The notes beneath the pieces are model-generated. The model was not told the origin of the DNA. It did no database searches and was given only the letters and a program-made list of their open reading frames with translations. From Alitta virens (taxonomy: Eukaryota > Annelida > Polychaeta > Phyllodocida > Nereididae), in contig OW028579.1 in NCBI GenBank assembly GCA_932294295.1, positions 28,593,250-28,657,249 of the forward strand: a DNA stretch of 64,000 nt. The letters are read 5' to 3'. The first letter of the stretch is position 1. Each line of letters opens with the position of its first letter. Below, piece after piece: positions 1 through 10,929 of the stretch. The position numbers were made by a program, and so were the translations under genes.

Positions 1-141
1 GACTTTAGTGACTAGAGTTTTGGTGGCAGTTCCTGGAAACACCTTGTCCAGTTTGGTGTACCAAACGCTGTATATTGGACCAAGGCAAGCCCCAACTGTT
101 GCTATCCTTCGAACAGATGCCCAGTCATATTCAGATCTCCC
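1..141 (-). CDS. Mpv17/PMP22-family protein, exon 2 (cut by window edge)
   Basis: The reverse strand after a TTTCAG acceptor (AG at 143-142) reads 47 codons without a stop. They include YDWASVRRIATVGACLGP, then VWYTKLDKVFPGT and KTLVTKV. This is the Mpv17/PMP22 signature: a Gly/Pro-containing membrane helix followed by a WY..LD...PG loop. Exon phase 0 matches the donor of the exon at 4086-3979, so the two join cleanly. Family members are small four-helix proteins of the mitochondrial inner membrane or peroxisomal membrane (Mpv17, Mpv17L, Mpv17L2, PXMP2). The exon continues past position 1 and the two C-terminal helices lie outside the window. Which paralogue this is cannot be settled from half the protein. 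Confidence 0.9.
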
Positions 142-3100
142 CTGAAATTGAACGTATTCATCATACACTGCTCCAGAATTGTGCAAATGCACTCTTAAAA
201 CAACAAAAAAAAGATGTCTGTTTAATGTCTGTTTCAGGCAATTGCGTTTCCCTGGTGTCCTTTCAATAGTTAGCGAATATATTGTTTGTATTTAATTGTC
301 AAAGACAACCAATATATGTATAGTTGTATACAGTCATTGTCTGGGGCCAAAAAATATCTTGGCTGATTTATACGAGGTATTGATGAGAATGTTCCACAAA
401 AGAATTATTGCCAGATTAGTTTGACAACATTCAGATCATAACAATTAATGTTTAATGTCTCAATGCAATGACTGCCATACAATTCCACTTTGCATGGTAG
501 AATCGACATATAACAGGGTGGCCAGTCTTAGTCAATCTCATTGAATTAGTCAATCTCATGTGAATTGCAATGCTTTTGACCAAGTAGCCTTTACAAGTCA
601 TATCAGACGCACTGAAATTGAAAAAAATAAAATTGGCAACTTTCTTTTGACATGCTATATTTAGATAAATTTCTATATGGAATACTCCACATGACCTAAT
701 GTTTTGTTTTGAACAAACAACACAATTTTACAACATGTAACATGAAAGTTTACATGTAAATGTAGGTATGTAGAACACTATGCACATGCAGGCAAGCATG
801 TAAACTCTGACATCGTATATTCCATGAAGCATGCCTTTCAAGTAAGGCATATCTATGCAGAATTATTAGGTATATACAACTTTAATTTAGTTCATTGATC
901 CTATTCTTGAGAAAGTTTCACAAGTAGGTCCACCATAAAATCGTAATTACGGTGCTTTCTTGAAAGTGCATTATTCTTGAAATTACATTGAAGTCTTTTC
1001 GATCAGTCTTAATGTGGCGTATAACTGTTCTGACCAGCAAGTTAGTCATTATAAAATTAGCTTGAATTCAATGTGGCGCTGGCACATGCAGTGGGGGTTT
1101 AAATTAAATTAATAATTAAGATGTTATAGGGGGGACTTAATTGACTTTTTCTGTAATTTCAATATGTTTACCAGACCAAATTATGCCATTGGGTTTGCCA
1201 TGAAAGGGGAACCACGAATTTTTTTAATATGGATAGTTCTACCCATGGTACATATAATATGCCTTGAAGTTTTTAACATAAATTACCACCGTTAGATTTC
1301 AACATCGGGTATCTGAAGTTAGATTTGTAACTTAATAAACTCATTACTTCAGGGTTTATCGCGACAAAAATTTTGAGAATATCACTTTTCAGTGTGAGAT
1401 TTTAAATCATCCTGCTGAACGGCTCCATGGTTGCAACACTATCAAAAGAAAAGAAATTAGGTATATTTTGAAGTTATCAGCATATTTAACCAAAGGGACA
1501 TCCTTGTAATTTTGTTTCAACAGCAAAGCCATAATTATTTTTCTGTAACGTCCACTTTCCTTCCTGAGCTGTTCCACATCTTTAAACTCTGCCCCATTCT
1601 GAGATATTTGTTATTTCCTTTGTACAATCCTTTGCTTAATCTCCCTCTGTCTCTCATTCCAGACACATGTCCTTCGATTTTTTGGGTATTAATTTGGGAA
1701 GAAAGAACCTCTTTAGGTTAATAATCTTTAATATAGTCAGTCAACCTGTCCAATTTTAATTCCTTGATCATGAATATGGTATACCATATTTGTGGTATTA
1801 TCCACTATAGCTATATATGATAGCTATTTTCGATCCAGCTGAACAATTCTTACAAATATTAACGACTAAGAACACTAACCTTAACTATGCTCTTGGTAAA
1901 TTTCTACAGGTAGCATTAAAATTAGACAGTAAAATATAAATGTTTTATATAAATAGTAATTTAATGTCTCCAAGAACTGAGTGGCTGGCGGCACATTGAC
2001 GAAACTGCTTCCATGTGTGTATGAATTTGTACATTTGTATATTTGTAAATATCTACTATTGTATGTCACTTCATATTGTATGTCAACATTCCCATCTCAT
2101 ATTGTATATCACTTCATATTGTTTACCATGTTGATAACAGTCATGAGTACATCATGTATATATATATCTTAGTGTTTAGTATTGTTATGGAACCTGAATT
2201 GTTGTGCTAAAACTATTTGTTGGTGCTTTTTTAAACAGTATTATTACTATTATTTGTTTAGTTCTGGGTGCTTTAGAATTTCTTAGACAGACTATGTAGT
2301 GTTGATTAGTATTAGTCATAACATAGCTTTACTTATTTTAACTGTTGATCCATGTATTTCTATTAACTTTTTATTTTTTGCCATTTATTATCTTCATGCT
2401 GACACATGTATCAATTTGATATTTAGCTGTCAATAAAAATCTATATATATGGGACGAAACTAGAGTTTCATGGTGATGAATACAATTAAATAAAACTAAT
2501 ATTGGTAACATCCTGATTGGGCCTTTAACCATAGCCATGTCAAAATGTATCCTCATTTAGCATGTCTGAACTGCTTTTTTTTTAAATTCCTGACCATGGA
2601 AACATAATTGTCGACACTAAATTCATTGTATGGTGTAGAACGTATATATAGGAATTTTTCATATAAAACATGAAGGAAAGTGTTTCTGGGGTGTACTCTA
2701 TTGATAACTAATAACATTTGGATGTCCCACACACACTTTCGATCATTCATACTTTGCCAAATTGAGCAAAAATCTAGGCCATTTTGACATGCAAATTAGG
2801 GTACGTAGGACCTATAACTTAGAACAGCAAGATCAAAATTCCGTATCAAGATTAAAAATCAGCTTGGCAAAAGCTAGAATTAAGAACCAGTATTCAAAAA
2901 CTATATATATCAAGAATTAACCCGTTGCCTGCTTTGAAAACAAAATGCCTAATTTTTCTTAGGATAGAATGCATCTGACCATTCAGGACATACCAGTCTC
3001 ATTGTTGATGCACTGATGCCACATTAAATTTGCCATCATTGCTTCAGTGACATGTTTCCCAAACGTAGTTGCCCAGGCTCAAAGTTCAAATCCAAATTCG

Positions 3101-3978
3101 CAGTAAAATGTTCATCATCACAAAGTTCTTGTGCATTGTTAATAGTCCAAAGACAAAATGTAAAGAATAAAATATAAAAGAAGCCAAAAAAACTACTTCT
3201 ACAAGGCCTGCAGATTACATGCTTGACTTGCACATCACCACCATCAGAAAATTTCAAATAAAAAAGAATCATTGCTGACTATAATAGCGACTTTTGACTT
3301 AAATCACTAAAATACTGATGTAACAAACTAAATATCAATGAATTGGCCATGCTTTATCATCAAATCTGACCCAGTGGCACATTTTGAGCTGGTATATATG
3401 TGTAAAATTGTTACTAAGTCCCCCCCTCCCCCCCAAGTTTAACATATGTGCCACTGGCCTTCTGTTTTCAACGTCAAAAACAAAACAAAAACATTTGCAA
3501 AAAAACAAAAGCTTATGTACAAGGGTCATTCTTTGTCCTTGAAAAATCATTTGTAAAAATAAGTGTGAGACATTATCAATATCATAACTGATTTTCAATT
3601 TATAGACAAAATAAATACAGGCCATTTGCAATGTGATATTTATATACAGTGGAACACCAGAAATATGACCACCCAATATTAAGACCACCTCGATTTAAGA
3701 CCATGTATTTTCCTTTGTATACTACTGCGTATTATTAAATGTCACTCTGGATAAATAAAAAAAAGTGACATTGCTGACAGTTTCTGGATCCGGAGTAAGT
3801 GATTTATAAATACTCATGATATATAATTCATACCATACACTGGAGCTGGATGCCTAAAATTAAATATTAAATGCTCAGAATGATTACCACCTCGATGTTA
3901 AGGCTACTTATTATGTGGACAAGGTTTGATAATCCATTGCTGTCTCACATTAAAAATTTTTAAAAAATACACAATCAC
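142..3978 (-). other. Intron 1 of the Mpv17-family gene
   Basis: A 3.8-kb intron with a GT donor at 3978-3977 (CAG|GTGATT) and an AG acceptor at 143-142. It holds a 5'-truncated LINE 3' fragment at 1824-2240 and a degraded repeat with the pattern 'cagtggaac...accacc...ttaagacca' near 3650-3705. The rest is AT-rich with short C-runs. I see no further exons in it. Confidence 0.8.
1824..2240 (+). repeat. LINE 3'-end fragment, copy 1
   Basis: Nearly identical to 6292-6731. It carries the last ~35 codons of a non-LTR ORF (ending LKLDSKI then a stop) and the 3' UTR, which contains repeated 'tatgtcacttcatattg' blocks. It is 5'-truncated, as is usual for LINE insertions. It ends in 'aaacagta' followed by a short ATT-rich tail. 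Confidence 0.75.
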
Positions 3979-4086
3979 CTGAATCGTTTGTTGTGTGAAT
4001 TCGCCTCCTCCATAGAGAGCTCCGAAAACAATGGCGTTTGTCAATTTAGGGTTGCTTAAAACTGTCCTAAAACGTGAAAATGCCAT
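3979..4086 (-). CDS. Mpv17/PMP22-family protein, exon 1
   Basis: The ATG at 4086-4084 has a strong context (A at -3, G at +4). It opens a 36-codon exon starting MAFSRFRTVLSNPKLTNAI and ending YGGGEFTQQTIQ. The exon stops exactly at CAG|GTGATT, phase 0. An N-terminal basic stretch, then 'TN.IVFGALYGGGEFTQQ', is the first-helix pattern of Mpv17-like proteins, where a G-x-G-D/E-x-x-x-Q-Q motif ends helix 1. Exon 2 is at 141-1. The basic leader fits mitochondrial targeting, which is inferred. The continuous reading frame runs beyond the donor into the intron, so the raw ORF is 24 codons longer than the real exon. Confidence 0.9.
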
Positions 4087-4309
4087 CTTTTTGTTTAATT
4101 TTAAACAACTGTTACATTAGCCCATGTCAACCCATTCTAATGCACTAGCTATGTGAATTGAAAACTGTGTCACTAGTGTAATATAAGAGTACACAGTGAA
4201 CATTGGCCCAGAAAATAACAACCCCCCCCCCCCCCCTCTTACATCATTATAAGTCACAGGCTGTTTGCACTAAACCGGTGGCCATAATACTTTCGATCAT
4301 GTATATAAA

Positions 4310-4362
4310 TGATTGACTGATTGACTGATTGACTGATTGATTGATTGATTGATTGATTGACT
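4310..4362. repeat. Tetranucleotide array (GATT/GACT)n
   Basis: Direct reading shows alternating 'gattgact' units passing into pure 'gatt' units. Confidence 0.95.
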
Positions 4363-4416
4363 GTGAAATGTGTTGTTAAATGTGTATGCACCAATCACCT
4401 TTATAAATACTTATAC

Positions 4417-4445
4417 CTACTTACTAACTGACTTACTTCCAACTA

Positions 4446-4486
<41 letters not shown>

Positions 4487-4498
4487 TTTACTTACTTA
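4417..4498. repeat. Tetranucleotide array (ACTT)n
   Basis: Long run of 'actt' units with a few interruptions at both ends. The low-complexity frame across it (LLTYLLTYLLTY) is a repeat artefact, not a gene. Confidence 0.95.
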
Positions 4499-5063
4499 AT
4501 GAACACCGAAACCAGTTGTACTTTTGGTGGCTGGTGTACACCACATTTACTTAAATTATATCCGTATCTTGCTTAATGTCGAAGTCCATTCAAATGATTG
4601 TTGTTCGCATAATCTTTGTTGAAATTGCATTGTTATACACCTGTTAGCTCCTGTTCATAAAGATAAGAGTCAGTTCAGTTAATAAATGGATTTACGCCAT
4701 ACATATATAAATTATTATAATTTTTTTTTTTTTTATGTAAGCTTTTTCCCATGACTTGTACCAGGGACCGGCGACACTGACAATTGATCTTATTGGCTGA
4801 ATTATAACACTCCTGCAACTTATTTTGCAACAATATTAAAGTCCTTGGTTATAACCTTGAAGTTATGTTGCAAATAATTCCAAATATGACCGCCAGAATA
4901 TTTTTACAACAGAAAATATTGTCAAAATTTGGAACAATAGTTAAACCCTGACCATCTTCATAACCAGCGTTGTCCAGTATTGTCCAGTAACACTGGAAAT
5001 AGGCAACTTTAAGTTGACACTGAAAGCCAAATATCTTGCTGACCTTCCAGATTTGTTTTTGCT

Positions 5064-5163
5064 GCAATACACAAATTCACTGGTCAATACACAACTTCAC
5101 TGGTCAATACACAAATTCACTGGTCAATACACAAATTCACTGGTCAATACACAAATTCACTGG
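5064..5163. repeat. 20-bp minisatellite, 5 copies
   Basis: Five head-to-tail copies of tcaatacacaaattcactgg; one copy has acaactt for acaaatt. There are no spacers, so it is not a CRISPR-like array. Confidence 0.95.
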
Positions 5164-5520
5164 TAAAAGTAACTCTCAAAACCACTAACTACACTGTTTG
5201 CAGTAAAAATATTGCTATTAATCAATCAATCCACCAATCAATCAATCAATGTTTTCTCTAGTTTTTGTCATGGCAGCCTAGGTATTTCATGCAGGATGGT
5301 ACACACAAACCCAGAAAAAAAACCCTTTGGGTCAAATAAAATTGGAAGACACTAGATTAGCCTTGACGAAAATATTGCAACTCGCTATAGCATTTTAAAG
5401 AGGCTCTGCCTGCAATAGGTGGCCGGGGACCTTTTGCAGATTGCTAAATGTCATATACCATAGTTTAGCTAGTACTCTTAATAAGATATAAATCATATTT
5501 TTAGGTTCTACAGACTAATG

Positions 5521-5707
5521 GTTTCCATGGAAACAGGCAGAATAATGAGCAAGGTCAGACACTCAATTTTCACTAAAATACCAATTTTTTAGTTTTTGCA
5601 CTTCTCAATTTTCTATAAGTTCAAAGGCTCAATGCAGAAATGTGCCACAACTTAGCAATATGGTTCCAGTACAGATGCAAACTACAGATGATATAAAATG
5701 TTTCACA
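5521..5707 (+). repeat. Left arm of large inverted repeat
   Basis: Matches the reverse complement of 8121-8297 over nearly its whole length with scattered differences. Shared blocks include 'accaattttttagtttttg' and 'cagtacagatgcaaactac'. The outer end is a palindromic GTTTCCATGGAAAC, and the inner end runs into the hairpin at 5687-5719. Confidence 0.85.
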
Positions 5708-5719
5708 TTTTATATCATC
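5687..5719. repeat. Perfect 14-bp-arm hairpin
   Basis: GATGATATAAAATG, a 5-base loop (tttca), then CATTTTATATCATC. It sits at the inner edge of the inverted-repeat arm. Confidence 0.9.
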
Positions 5720-5770
5720 GCATCATCGGTTCATCGATCACTATATATATTCAGCAATCAAATTTCCAGG

Positions 5771-6731
5771 CAGGCTAAGGTCAAATACATGCCCCTTGCT
5801 CTTGCGTAGCTGTTATGACATTCAGACTAAGTTACATCAAAGTGGTGTTCCTTGTTGGCTTACAAGACTTTATAAAGTCACAGAAACTCTAGATACAGAT
5901 TCTGACAATTCCAGCATAAACAAGCACATTTTATCCTTGTTCGAAAAGGCTCATACTAAGATGCTCACTGAGATAAATGATAGTACGCTAAACCCAAAAC
6001 TCAGAACATACAAAACCTTCAAGAATGATATTTGAATAGAACCCTATCTGAATTATACCCTACCCAAATCTGTCTATTGTAATATAGCATGTTTTAGACT
6101 AAGCTCACACAATCTTAATATTGAATTAGGCAGACACAAACGTCCTTATGTTCCTGCAGATGAAAGAATTTGTGAAAAATGCAATCTGAACCAAGTAGAA
6201 GATGAGTTTCATTGTTAAATGAGGTGTAAAAAATGGAATGATATCCGCCTAAACTTATTCCAAATTGCTTGTAAATACATCGAGGGCTTTACTATTTTCG
6301 ATCCAGCTGAACAATTCTTACAAATATTAACAACTAAAAACACTAACCTTAACTTTGCTCTTGGTAAATTTCTACAGGTAGCATTAAAATTAGACAGTAA
6401 AATATAAATGTTTTATATAAATAGTAATTTAATGTCTCCTAGAACTGAGTGGCTGGTGGCACATTGACGAAACTGCTTCCATGTGTGTATGAATTTGTAT
6501 ATTTGTAAATATCTACTATTGTATGTCACTTCATATTGTATGTCACTTCATATTGTATGTCAACATTCCCATCTCATATTGTATATCACTTCATATTGTT
6601 TACCATGTTGATAACAGTCAAGAGTACATCATGTATATATATATCTATATATCTTATGCTTAGTGTTTAGTATTGTTATTGAATTTGAATTGTTGTGCTA
6701 AAACTATTTGTTGGTGCTTTTTTAAACAGTA
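5771..6731 (+). pseudogene. LINE (non-LTR) C-terminal ORF and 3' UTR, copy 2
   Basis: Reading along the plus strand gives a retrotransposon C-terminus broken by stops. Fragments are 'KHILSLFEKAHTKMLTEIN', then (after a TGA near 6033) 'LNIELGRHKRPYVPADERIC', then 'EKCNLNQVEDEFHC' with a stop and 'MRCKKWNDIRLNLFQ'. The C-x2-C...H-x3-C arrangement (ICEKC...FHC.MRC) is the zinc-knuckle-like tail seen at the end of many CR1/L2-type ORFs. The 3' UTR from 6292 matches copy 1 at 1824-2240 but has one extra 'tatgtcacttcatattg' block. The reverse transcriptase domain is missing (5' truncation). It lies between the arms of the inverted repeat 5521/8297. Confidence 0.75.
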
Positions 6732-8120
6732 ATGAATTAATGGTAATGAAACTGTACCACCCACCCTCCTGCATGTTGGATGAAGCCTGTGTGCTATGTA
6801 GGATACACTGAGGGTCTTGCTGTAGTGCAGCCTATGTTTTTAAGTGTTGAAATTGTTGGAATGTCAATGTTTTATTCTTCTTTGACTTAAAATTATGAGA
6901 GTGTTGCAGTCATCATAATGTAAGCCAACATAAGGTACTTGAAAAGACCCATATGTTGCTTTATAAGTTGATATGCCTGCAAGATTGAGCAGATAATTTG
7001 CAGTATTTCCATTCATATATGCTAATTTCTCATTATGCCATTAACCTTTGACCTTAAAAACCAAACCTTTATTAGGATAATAATTTTACTATATACTAGA
7101 TTTGAATAATTAAAAAACTCAGCTTTCTTGAAAAAGTTACGGAAAAACAACCAATAAACATGAGGATGTTGGCAGATATGTGTGACAACAGTCTGACTGT
7201 TGACTTTTTACCTAATTTCTTGTCATGACCTCGACCATTTTTGAGAGGTCATTTGGATATAAAACTCAGTAATAAAGAAATTACTGAAAATTATGCGTTT
7301 GAGTAATATATCTGTCAGGAAAAGCCAAACATGTTGACAATAATGCAAAAAAATATTTCAAATTTTACTTTGACCTAATTTTTCCTAGTGATCATGACCT
7401 TTGACTTCATAGGTCACAACAACAAAATTATTTTGATACCTAATAGTTACCAATCCCTATGTCAAATGGCATTCATTACAGAGGTCAATATTTTTTCATA
7501 ATTTGAATTTTTTATCTGTTGTTGCTATGGTAGCTATAACGGACTTGCCATGGCAACCATTATTTACTCTAGATAATAAATGGTCTAGTCCATGACTATT
7601 CTGGAAAACACAATATCTTGAATTTTAGGACATTAGAATATTAAATGCAGGTCCACTTGATAATACTGAAAATGTGACGGAACTAAAAAATTCACAAATG
7701 TTTCCATGGTTACAGGTGTTTATTCCAAAGTTACATTTGAACCTGGGTGTTAATTTCGATGAATTTTAAAGAGAGGCATTTTAAAATAACGAAGCTGAAA
7801 TTTTGACCCTCTATATTTAGCACTGAGTTAAAGCATAATAAAATTCTACGAAAAATTAAAATTTGCAATATTTTGCATTTTTATAGGCGGTGCCACCGGG
7901 AAAAATAAATGAGTGCCCACATGTTTTATTCGTTTTGAAAACTACAAGTGTTTGTAATAATAATCACCACATAGGTCACTTATTCAGGTCCCCCTTTGAA
8001 AAGTTGCATAAAGTTCTTAAGAAATTGGCATGTTTTGGGTTGGGCACCTATGTCCAAAACATGGTCACATGGGGGCACCACTGAGGTGTTCTTTTTCCTG
8101 TTTTTGGAACTGCATTTGGC
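6732..8120. other. Interior of the inverted-repeat segment, no gene
   Basis: AT-rich DNA with many TGACCT/AGGTCA hexamers (about 7045-7420) and two CCATGG-centred palindromes at 7544-7557 and 7700-7713. I see no reading frame with protein-like content; the short ones near 7890-8196 overlap each other on both strands. Confidence 0.5.
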
Positions 8121-8297
8121 TGTGAAACGTTTTATATCACCTGTAGTTTGCATCTGTACTGGAAAGTTGTGGCACAATTGTGCATTGAGCCTTTGAACTT
8201 ATGGAAAATTGAGAAGTGCAAAAACTAAAAAATTGGTATTTTAGTGAAAAATTGTGGGTCTGATCTTGTTCAACATTCTGCCTGTTGCCATGGAAAC
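8121..8297 (-). repeat. Right arm of large inverted repeat
   Basis: Reverse-complement partner of 5521-5707; ends in GTTGCCATGGAAAC at 8284-8297. Confidence 0.85.
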
Positions 8298-8389
8298 ATC
8301 TTTGGGTAGCTCCCAGGTAGCTGTTGGCTAGCTGGGCTCAGGTAGCCAACTTTACATTTTCGGGTAGCCAATTTCACTGATCTAATTAA

Positions 8390-8434
8390 GCCCCCTTCAC
8401 ACATAGCCGGATGAGACGATGGAGCGTCCCGGAG
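8390..8434 (+). repeat. Harbinger left terminal inverted repeat
   Basis: Imperfect ~45-bp inverted repeat with 12539-12583. The outer ~20 bases match except for one C/G difference near the tip. CCGG/CCGGAG motifs recur through the next 300 bp, as is common for subterminal transposase-binding regions. Confidence 0.9.
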
Positions 8435-8881
8435 GATAACTCTGGCATACTCCGGGTAATACCGTGTAGACCTCGTGTTTATTTCTGGCATTGTCCGGGG
8501 CAATCCGGGACCACAATGGGACTCCGGGGGAAAAATTAAATGTTCAATTTTTCATGCCGGAGGTCCCGGAGTAATCTAATCAGTCTTGATCCGTGTGGAC
8601 TCCCAGTAAACTCCACCGTTCTCCGGGAATCTCCGTATTGATTCCGGAATACTTCGTGTTATCTCCGGCTAAGTCCGGCGTCAACCGGGCATGAAAATTT
8701 CAACTAAATTTATGCCGGAGAGTACAAGGACCAAGGAGAGCGGGTAACATGTCATTTGAATAACCCGGTGAACCCCGTTATGTACATGGTGTCACATGAG
8801 GTCAATAAGGAGAGGCCGGAGTGAACAAGGTGTCAACATGGTGTCAGATAGACTGACACGGAGTGAGTACAGATGCCTGAG

Positions 8882-8890
8882 TATAAATAG
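8882..8890 (+). promoter_or_regulatory. TATA box of the transposon's MADF gene
   Basis: TATAAATAG lies 166 bp upstream of the ATG at 9048. It is the only clear TATA motif between the left terminus and the gene. Confidence 0.55.
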
Positions 8891-9047
8891 AACCGCCGTG
8901 TTGGGAGAGGCATCATTCTGTCTCACATCGTTCATCAGCATTGATCATTGTAATTATATTATTGTCCACTTCTTCTGGATATTACCTTCTGGATTGCTGA
9001 ACTCTACCAAAGCCTTGCTACTACTGCCGTTGCTTTGAATAACCACC

Positions 9048-10795
9048 ATGCCACATAGGAGAGGAAAAGGGAGGGGTCCTAAGAAGACTAGTGTGCAAGA
9101 GGAACCTACACATACACCTGCTGTTGAAGACGATTCAACCAGTACTACCTCTACGGTTTCAAGACCACAAACTCCGCAAGTCATGCCGGATTTACCTGGG
9201 CCACATGTACCTGCTGCTGAAGTACCTGCTGAAGCTGCAGTAACTGCTGCTGCAGCTCTACCGCCACCTGCACCAAAATCAAAGAGGCACAAGAAGGAAC
9301 CCCTGAACCTGACAGAAGAGCAGGAACAAGATGTTGCTGACTGATACCGTGCACAGCAGATGCTGTACAACCGACGTCTTGCAGAGTACAAGCGAATTGA
9401 CATCAAATCCAGAATGATAGACCAGAAGGCGAAGGAGCTGTCTTGTACAGCCCAGCAGCTGAAGACCTGGATCGACTCCATGCGGACATCAGTGGGGAAG
9501 CTGACTGATCCAACAAAGAAGCCTTCTGGTGGGGTGGCCAGAATCCTCACAGACCAGGACAACTGGATCATGGAGAATTTTGGCTATCTGGAAAAGCACA
9601 TCAAGAGGGTTGATGCTGGGAAAAGGAAGAAAGGTGGTCAGCTTTCCCACAGCTTATCGGCCAAAAGCGGGTCCACCAGCAACAGAGGTACCAGTGACAA
9701 TGTTGACACTACTGATGCAGAGGTCATTGTGGATACATCGGATGATGGCAGGAATTCGGATACCAGCAGGTCCAAGGGTGGACCTTACAAGGGCAGCAGC
9801 AGCAGCAGCAGGAGCAAGAAGGGGGCCCCTCCTCCAAACAAGAAGACATCCAGACGTCATCACGAGCCTCGTCATCATGAGCAGGACTCTGATGCATCCA
9901 CCCTTGCAGGTAGTGGAGGTGGAGGTTGATTTACTACACAAGCTGTCATGCAAGTAAGTATACTGCTTCAGTTGTCATGATAATCAGGATAATGTAATTG
10001 TAATAGTAGAAAGTGGTAGCTTTGATTCTTGGCGCTTCCAGTGTGTGATGTGTCTTTTTCATTACATTGTCAAAATTGCACATGCTGTTGCAGTTGCCAT
10101 GTGACTTACTCTAATGTTGTGTTCTTTCCTATTTCCAGCTGATTGAAAAAGCCACCTATTACATGCGGGATATGCAGAACAAGATGATGCCAAATGACTC
10201 AGCCAGCTTGTCAAAGAGGTTTTTTACCGACATGATATTCCACGAGGTCATTCAAATGGACACGGACACTTGGTCGGATTACCAGGCCCAAGCGTTGCAG
10301 CACCTCATGCAGTTCAAGCAGGCGTATCGTCGCAAGCGCCAGTTGCAGGAGCTACAGCAACAGCACTATCATCCATTTGTGCCTCCCGCCCCTCATCATC
10401 AGCATTTCGTTCTCCCTGCTCCTGGTACAACAGTCAGTTTGTCCGGCCCTTCTTCGCAGATGTTCGCTCCTTCTTCCAGCCCTTCTGTGCATATGTTCGC
10501 TCCTTCTTACAGCCCTGCTGCGCAGATGTTCGCTCCTGTGTCCGGCCCTTCGCCCCAGGCGCACCTGTCGTCTGCCCCTTTGCCTGTGCCTGCACAGATC
10601 CCCACTCCTCCTGTGGCGACTGCATCAACTTCGACTATCATAAGTCAGGCATGGTTAACTGCAGGTCCTATGCACTGTCGTCCTTCCCTTTCACCACTTG
10701 ATTGTAGCACGTCTCTGACCAGCTACTTGCTGAACACTAGTGTGGGGGGGGGGGGATGGTTGGTGGTGATGACCAGAACTCCTCCTTTTCGGTGA
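9048..10795 (+). pseudogene. Harbinger MADF/Myb-like accessory protein gene (two exons, in-frame stop)
   Basis: The ATG at 9048 is in ideal context (AACCACCATG). Exon 1 starts MPHRRGKGRGPKK with a basic, then Pro/Ala-rich leader. A MADF-type fold follows: LTEEQEQDVAD, a TGA at 9342-9344, then YRAQQMLYNRRLAEYKRID, KAKELSCTAQQLKTWIDSMR and DNWIMENFGYLEKHI. The TGA stands where the family has Trp (D-W-Y), so a single TGG-to-TGA change breaks an otherwise open frame running to 9929. A Ser/His-rich linker follows, then an intron ending at TTTCCAG (about 10139). Exon 2 (about 10140-10795) contains FFTDMIFHEVIQMDTDTWSD, a coiled stretch, and Pro-rich repeats of the type QMFAPS. The donor is uncertain: CAG|GTAGTG (~9908) and CAA|GTAAGT (~9951) both fail to give a clean join, which may be further decay. 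In Harbinger elements this protein partners the transposase for nuclear import and end binding. Confidence 0.85.
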
Positions 10796-10929
10796 CCGTG
10801 CCTCCAACTACCACAACGGAGTAATTATCAGCTGCAAAAGAACAATGAACTTTTAAATGCAAGTTTTGGCACAGGGTCATTGTATTATTTATACACTTGT
10901 GCAAGTTTGTTTTACATGTAAACTGTATT

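Larger units (their letters stand above)
4087..5520. other. Intergenic, simple-repeat-rich
   Basis: Upstream of the Mpv17-type gene. It contains a C-run (4222-4239), two tetranucleotide arrays and a minisatellite, listed separately. No coding sequence or clear promoter element was recognised. Confidence 0.6.

Noticed and set aside
75..269. 64-codon plus-strand frame
   Set aside because: It is the antisense shadow of the Mpv17-type exon 2, whose splice site, phase and motifs are convincing.
4370..4576. 68-codon frame rich in LLTY
   Set aside because: A translation of the ACTT tetranucleotide array.
5064..5163. CRISPR-like repeat array
   Set aside because: Direct 20-bp repeats without spacers in an animal genome: a minisatellite.
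9342..9344. TGA read as selenocysteine or recoding
   Set aside because: A decayed transposon gene with other lesions; no SECIS-like structure was noticed, and the family residue is Trp.
9654..9953. Antisense frames across the Harbinger MADF gene (also 8954-9571, 10352-10628)
   Set aside because: Low-complexity shadows of Ser/Pro-rich coding sequence.
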